From assembly GCA_964531335.1 (NCBI GenBank), contig CAZHEV010000004.1, forward strand, positions 171,074-235,073: DNA of 64,000 bases, given 5' to 3'. The position numbers were made by a program, and so were the translations under genes. Position 1 is the stretch's first letter. Each line of letters opens with the position of its first letter. The notes under the pieces were generated by a model. That model saw nothing but the letters and a program-made list of their open reading frames with translations, was not told the DNA's origin and ran no database searches. This DNA is from CAZHEV01 sp964531335 [NCBI: uncultured bacterium] (lineage in GTDB: Bacteria > Eisenbacteria > RBG-16-71-46 > CAZHEV01). Below, one piece after another: positions 60,262 through 64,000 of the stretch.

Positions 60262-62280
60262 CTAGCTTTCGCTTCCGGCGTGGGCCCCCTCTTCCTCCCG
60301 AACCGGGGCCTCTTCGTAGCGTCCCCCCAGATGCTTGGCCAGGAACTGCTCCGCGGCGGCGTAGAACTCGAGGCGGTTCTCGGGCTTGGCGAATCCATGG
60401 CCCTCATCCGGGAACAGCATGTACCTGTAGTCCACGCCCTTCTCCTTCAGCGCCTCGACTATCTGCTCAGACTCCGCCTGCTTGACTCTCGGATCGTTCG
60501 CGCCCTGGGCTATGAGCATGGGGATCTCTATCTCGTCCGCCTTGTGGAGCGGTGAGCGCTCCACGAGAAGCTGTTGCTCGGTCTCGGGGTTGCCGATCCG
60601 CTTGTACAAGATCGCCCTGTAGGACGACCAGTAAGGTGGAATGGACGTTATGAACGTCTCGAGGTTCGACGGGCCCACGATGTCCACCGCGCACGCGAAG
60701 ACGTCGGGCGTGAAGGTCGCCCCCACGAGCGCGGCGTAGCCTCCGTACGAGCCGCCGTATATGGCAACCCTTTCGGGGTCCGCGTATCCCCGGCCGATCG
60801 CCCATTCGACGCCGTCGATCAAATCGTCGTGCATCTTGCCGCCCCACTCCTTGTTCGCGGCGTTCAGGAAGTCTTTTCCGTAGCCCGTGGAGCCGCGGTA
60901 GTTGATCTGCAGGCAGATGTAGCCGCGGTTCGCCAGCCATTGCGCCTCGGGATGATAGCCCCAGGTGTCCCGCGCCCAGGGGCCGCCGTGCACGTTGAGG
61001 ACCATGGGAAGACCCTTCCTGTCCTTCTCCGGCGGGAAGGTGATGTAGCCGTGTATGGTCATTCCGTCCCTGGACTCGAATGAGATCGGCTCCATCGACG
61101 CGAGCTGGTACTCGTTGAGCGCCGGCTTGTGGTAGAAGAGGAAAGTGCCCTCTTTCGTGTCCCTCTCGAACGCGTAGTAGGATACGGGACCGTCGTCCTT
61201 GGTGAAACCGACCAGCCAGGTGCCGTCCTCGTTGTCTCTGTCGTGTATATAGTAATCACCTGCATCCAGAGCGGCTATCGCCTCGATGTCGTCCTTCACG
61301 GACTCGTCGATGATCTTCCACTCGCTTCTCTCTCGCATGAAGACGACCGCCTCGACCTCGTAAGTATCAGGATTGATCATGATCCTGCTGACGTCGTAGA
61401 CCGGGTCCGCGGCGATCACCGATATCGCGCCCGTCTCGATGTCCATCTTCACCAGCTGGCTCGCGTTCGCGTTCCGCGAGTCCCTCATGTACAGCGCGTC
61501 GCCGTCCTTGGCGAAGCTCACCATCTCGCTGCTCATCGCGTCCTCTGGGCCCCAGGTGAGGAGCTTGTCCCAGTTGCCCTCCGGGCTCTCCCTGTAGAGC
61601 AGATCGAAACCGCCCTCGGGAGTCGCCGCCATGGCGGCGCGCACCTCGAGCTGGGCGTCGGCCAACCACGCGACGACGTTGCCCGGGTTTCTGGCGACCA
61701 TCTCGAGGTCGCCGGTCGTGAGGTCGAGGTGATAGACATCGTGTACCTGAGGGTTCTCCTTGTTCATGCCGATCAGGAGCTCATTGGGATAGTGCTTGTT
61801 ACGGTCGACTATTTGGACCTGCACGTCCTCATAGGGAGTCAGATCCTTGATCTCCTCCGTCTCCAGGTGCACGCCGTAAAGCCGCCAGTTCTCGTTTCCT
61901 CCGACATCTTGGAGATACATTATGTGATCTCCGTCGGCCGCCCAGAAGTAGCGCCTAATTCCGCGATTGTCGTCCTTTGTAACCGGCCTGTCGTCCTCCT
62001 CGCCGATGGTCTTCACCCATACGTTGAGCACGCTGTTGACCAGCTCGCCGGGGTCATCCACTGCGTCCCCATCCCGGTCTTCGTAGTACTCAACCGGGGC
62101 GAGATAGGCCATCATGGTGCCGTCGGGCGAAATCCTGGGCGCGGCCTTGTCAGGGTTGCCGAACAGCACGTCTCTCGGAATGAGCTCGGCTTCCTTCTTG
62201 CCGCACGATCCGACCACCAGCGACAGCACGACCGCCGCAACCGCGAGCGCAAAAAGACGCGTGTACTTCTTATGGTCCAT
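60262..62280 (-). CDS. S9-family prolyl oligopeptidase-like peptidase, lipoprotein
   Basis: 672 residues. Lipoprotein signal with lipobox (VVLSLVVGSC). The N-terminal beta-propeller domain includes WAADGDHIMYLQDVGGNENW and YRESPEGNWDKLLTWG. The alpha/beta-hydrolase domain has the catalytic triad: Ser in IYGGSYGGYAALVG near 505, Asp in GANDPRVKQAE near 600, His in DEGHGFAKPENR near 632. It trims oligopeptides or dipeptides in the periplasm. Direct repeats overlap its promoter. It ends in a Glu-rich tail. Confidence 0.93.
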   Translation of the reverse strand: MDHKKYTRLFALAVAAVVLSLVVGSCGKKEAELIPRDVLFGNPDKAAPRISPDGTMMAYLAPVEYYEDRDGDAVDDPGELVNSVLNVWVKTIGEEDDRPVTKDDNRGIRRYFWAADGDHIMYLQDVGGNENWRLYGVHLETEEIKDLTPYEDVQVQIVDRNKHYPNELLIGMNKENPQVHDVYHLDLTTGDLEMVARNPGNVVAWLADAQLEVRAAMAATPEGGFDLLYRESPEGNWDKLLTWGPEDAMSSEMVSFAKDGDALYMRDSRNANASQLVKMDIETGAISVIAADPVYDVSRIMINPDTYEVEAVVFMRERSEWKIIDESVKDDIEAIAALDAGDYYIHDRDNEDGTWLVGFTKDDGPVSYYAFERDTKEGTFLFYHKPALNEYQLASMEPISFESRDGMTIHGYITFPPEKDRKGLPMVLNVHGGPWARDTWGYHPEAQWLANRGYICLQINYRGSTGYGKDFLNAANKEWGGKMHDDLIDGVEWAIGRGYADPERVAIYGGSYGGYAALVGATFTPDVFACAVDIVGPSNLETFITSIPPYWSSYRAILYKRIGNPETEQQLLVERSPLHKADEIEIPMLIAQGANDPRVKQAESEQIVEALKEKGVDYRYMLFPDEGHGFAKPENRLEFYAAAEQFLAKHLGGRYEEAPVREEEGAHAGSES

Positions 62281-62739
62281 CTTCGTCCCCCTTCCCGGAA
62301 CAAGCGACCTGGCCGCCGCGTGACTTGCGCCGGCCTCTGAGCTATCCTATTGTACGTCCGTTACCGCCCCCAAACTTCGTTACCGCCCCCAAACGGAGTA
62401 CAGTCTATTCGAGGGGGAATGGCGTTGCAAGCACCATCCGGCCGGGCTCCGCGGCAGGGCTCGACGGAGAGGACTGGGCCGGCCCCAGGCGGCGGTTATT
62501 CTCTTATCGTACATAATAGCAGGTAATTAGGGGCGCCGTCCACGCTACGGAGCCGAGTATACGACATGAGCACCGACCAGTACGAAGAGGCCGAAGCTCC
62601 CGACGCTGATTTCGATCCCGGTGAGTAGGCTGCTGATGACATATCTGGAGACGGAGGCGATGAACAAAGAGTACAAAGAGGCGGAGGCTCTTGTCCTGGT
62701 CGATCGAGGCGAGGTCCCCGGCCGGGCCGTGTGAAGGTC
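62281..62739. other. Gap upstream of S9 peptidase
   Basis: 459 bases. It holds the peptidase promoter with direct repeats (62349-62394) and two tiny + frames (62566-62628, 20 codons; 62636-62734, 32 codons) that share a YxEAEA phrase. Neither has a good ribosome site or a known family. Confidence 0.4.
62349..62394 (-). promoter_or_regulatory. S9 peptidase promoter with 17-bp direct repeats
   Basis: Minus-strand -10 TACAAT (62349-62354) without a good -35. The -35 region is filled by two copies of CGTTACCGCCCCCAAAC (plus strand 62359-62375 and 62378-62394), period 19. The layout suggests an activator or repressor binding as a dimer on direct repeats. Confidence 0.5.
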
Positions 62740-63162
62740 CTACTCCGTCACCTCAACGTGGGTCCCGGCGTACCACACGAACCTCTCCTTGATCTTCGAA
62801 ACCATCTCCCGGAGCTTCTTCGGGGTGGGCTCTTGATCCTCCGGCTGGGAGGCGCCGACCTTTATGGGGAGAGCGGGGTCTCCCGGAAACTGAACTACTA
62901 TCCGGTACGGCTTCCCGGTCTCACCCTCGCGCTCTTCCCCCCCGGCCGCCGGGCTCTCTGCCACTATCACCCCTTTGTCCGTGTCCACCGTCCTCAGCTC
63001 GAAGCCCAGGTCCTGGAGCGTGAAGGCCATCCTGTTCATTCCGTCCCAGAGCTCGCCGTGCCAGTACAGGGACTTCTCGTTCATGGACTTGCCGCAGCCG
63101 AAAAGCAGGGCCGCGGCGGCCAGGATCGCAAGAGCCGTAATCTCAATGGTCTTCAGTCGCAT
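62740..63162 (-). CDS. Small lipoprotein, unknown
   Basis: 140 residues from the ATG at 63162; the longer frame is unconserved. Lipoprotein signal with lipobox (AILAAAALLFGC, Cys22). The mature part (MNEKSLYWHGELWDGMNRMA... RTVDTDKGVIVAESPA) is a small alpha/beta domain with a C-terminal basic helix region (KKLREMVSKIKERFVWYAG). It resembles BamC/DUF-type periplasmic adaptors in size only. No family assigned. Confidence 0.68.
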   Translation of the reverse strand: MRLKTIEITALAILAAAALLFGCGKSMNEKSLYWHGELWDGMNRMAFTLQDLGFELRTVDTDKGVIVAESPAAGGEEREGETGKPYRIVVQFPGDPALPIKVGASQPEDQEPTPKKLREMVSKIKERFVWYAGTHVEVTE

Positions 63163-63463
63163 AGATTCACCACCACGAGTTCCGCCGCGCCGGCGATGAT
63201 CGGACTCCGGGGACAGCGTACGTGTCGCCCTGCACGGATCCCGGGCTCGCGTATCGACAATACCGGCCCGCTTCACCCGTTCGTCCGCGCCGCCGGGGTA
63301 CCCCCACGACCTATATACAGACTCGCGGGCCTTCCTGCAAGGGCGAACGGCCCGGCGTTTATGTGTTGGCACCGCCCCCTCGAGAGGTTAGGGTAATTGG
63401 AGCCGGGCTCTTCGGCCGTCCGCGGCACCCCAAGATTATCAAGCAACTGTGTAAGGAGGATTG
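63163..63463. other. Divergent gap lipoprotein / DUF819
   Basis: 301 bases, no gene supported. It holds the lipoprotein promoter (63312-63340) and the DUF819 ribosome site AAGGAGG (63453-63459). Confidence 0.4.
63312..63340 (-). promoter_or_regulatory. Promoter of small lipoprotein
   Basis: Minus strand TTGCAG (63335-63340), 17-base spacer, TATATA (63312-63317). Confidence 0.5.
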
Positions 63464-64000
63464 ATGGAGAGCGCCCCGTTGATCACGAACGACGCGGTAG
63501 TCCTTGGCATTCTGATGGTTATACTGGGGTTCGTGTTCTACACCTCCAGCAGGCCCACGGGATTCTGGAAGAAATTCTATGGCGTCGTGCCGTCGCTTCT
63601 TCTCTGCTACTTCCTGCCTTCGCTCCTTAGCACCGCGGGCGTCATTTCAGGCCATGAGTCGAGTCTCTACTTCGTATCGTCCAGGTTTCTGCTCCCGACC
63701 AGCCTGGTGCTTCTCACCCTGAGCATCGATCTCAAGGGGGTGCTGCGCCTGGGTCCGAAGGCCTTGATCATGTTCTTCGCCGGGACGACGGGCGTGGTGG
63801 TGGGAGGCCCCCTGGCCATAATAATCATGTCCGGGATCAACCCCGAAGTGGTGGGCGGCGAGGGGGTCAACGCCGTTTGGCGGGGACTGACGACGGTGGC
63901 GGGGAGCTGGATAGGAGGCGGCGCGAATCAGGTCGCCATGAAAGAGAGAAGTGGTCCCCGGAATTCGGACAGCATGCTAAGGTGGACTCTTCCCACATGA
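63464..64000 (+). pseudogene. DUF819 family membrane protein, apparently frameshifted (or window-truncated)
   Basis: 178 codons from the ATG at 63464 (AAGGAGG 4 bases upstream). DUF819 transporters have ~380-420 residues and about ten helices; here the first five are clear (AVVLGILMVILGFVFYTSS, YGVVPSLLLCYFLPSL, LVLLTLSIDLKGVLRLGPKA, LIMFFAGTTGVVVGGPLAI). After TTVAGSWIGGGANQVAMKE the frame becomes unlike the family and stops at 63998-64000. Another frame from about 63944 reads EFGQHAKVDSSHM, which fits the family better. It is either a frameshift or an assembly error. Confidence 0.6.

Noticed and set aside
61129-62340. 403-codon plus frame opposite the S9 peptidase
   Set aside because: It is antisense to a conserved gene with intact catalytic triad; shadow frame.
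1-64000. CRISPR array
   Set aside because: No set of regularly spaced identical repeats was seen; the only tandem repeats are short (7, 19 and 54 base periods) with two to five copies.

Overview
This is 64 kb of GC-rich chromosome from an anaerobic or facultatively anaerobic, diderm, probably uncultured bacterium. The diderm inference rests on a tripartite RND/TolC pump, YjbH-type outer-membrane proteins, an outer-membrane barrel and many lipoproteins. The anaerobic inference rests on ferredoxin metabolism: two pyruvate:ferredoxin oxidoreductase systems and an NfnAB transhydrogenase. The DUF362/DUF6599 pair, the class II aldolase and a secreted Cys-rich protein ending in a TWG-type tail fit candidate lineages near the FCB group, such as Eisenbacteria- or Krumholzibacteria-like taxa. 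That placement is inference and weak. No rRNA, tRNA or CRISPR was found.

Layout. 1-7284 (+) is an electron-transfer operon: nuoD end, nuoH, nuoI with a long charged tail, a giant FAD/Fe-S/CCG 2-hydroxyacid-dehydrogenase-like protein, then nfnA-nfnB. 7326-12820 (-) holds mscS and a four-gene por operon whose delta subunit is fused to a GltD-like flavoprotein. 13301-16055 (+) holds an aldolase and a glycosyltransferase. 16220-20822 (-) holds nifJ and a DHOD-like protein. 21163-23137 is a compact CI/Cro-like divergent regulatory locus with a secreted Cys-containing small protein and a small membrane protein. 23795-25413 (-) holds queD-folE-phosphatase. 25697-30877 holds thiD, cyclophilin, ornithine aminotransferase and a TMTC-like TPR membrane protein. 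31229-35216 (+) is an RNA repair/turnover operon (archease, rtcB, nrnA, DUF116). 35209-37061 (-) is DUF6599-DUF362. 37371-40988 (+) holds a tiny membrane protein, a GT39 enzyme and comM.

41349-42017 is a decayed mobile remnant: a truncated serine recombinase and a heptanucleotide tandem repeat. 42077-47504 (+) is the most system-like part of the window. It is an apparently single zinc(-like) acquisition operon encoding a small His/Cys secreted protein, an AztD-like beta-propeller lipoprotein, an outer-membrane barrel with a His/Cys segment, and a complete SBP-ATPase-permease ABC importer. 47748-47816 is a probable transposase remnant. 47947-50403 (-) holds two YjbH-like proteins and a lipoprotein. 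50913-56831 (+) is an RND efflux operon. 57075-58553 (+) is an RNB exoribonuclease. 58617-63162 (-) holds secreted proteins, an S9 peptidase and a lipoprotein. 63464-64000 (+) is a DUF819 transporter that looks frameshifted near the window end.

How it fits together. Pyruvate oxidation by the PorABDG complex and NifJ yields reduced ferredoxin. NfnAB and the PorD-GltD fusion could connect ferredoxin to NAD(P)H, and the Nuo-like membrane module could use the electrons for ion translocation. All functional statements come from sequence motifs read by eye; no database search was run.
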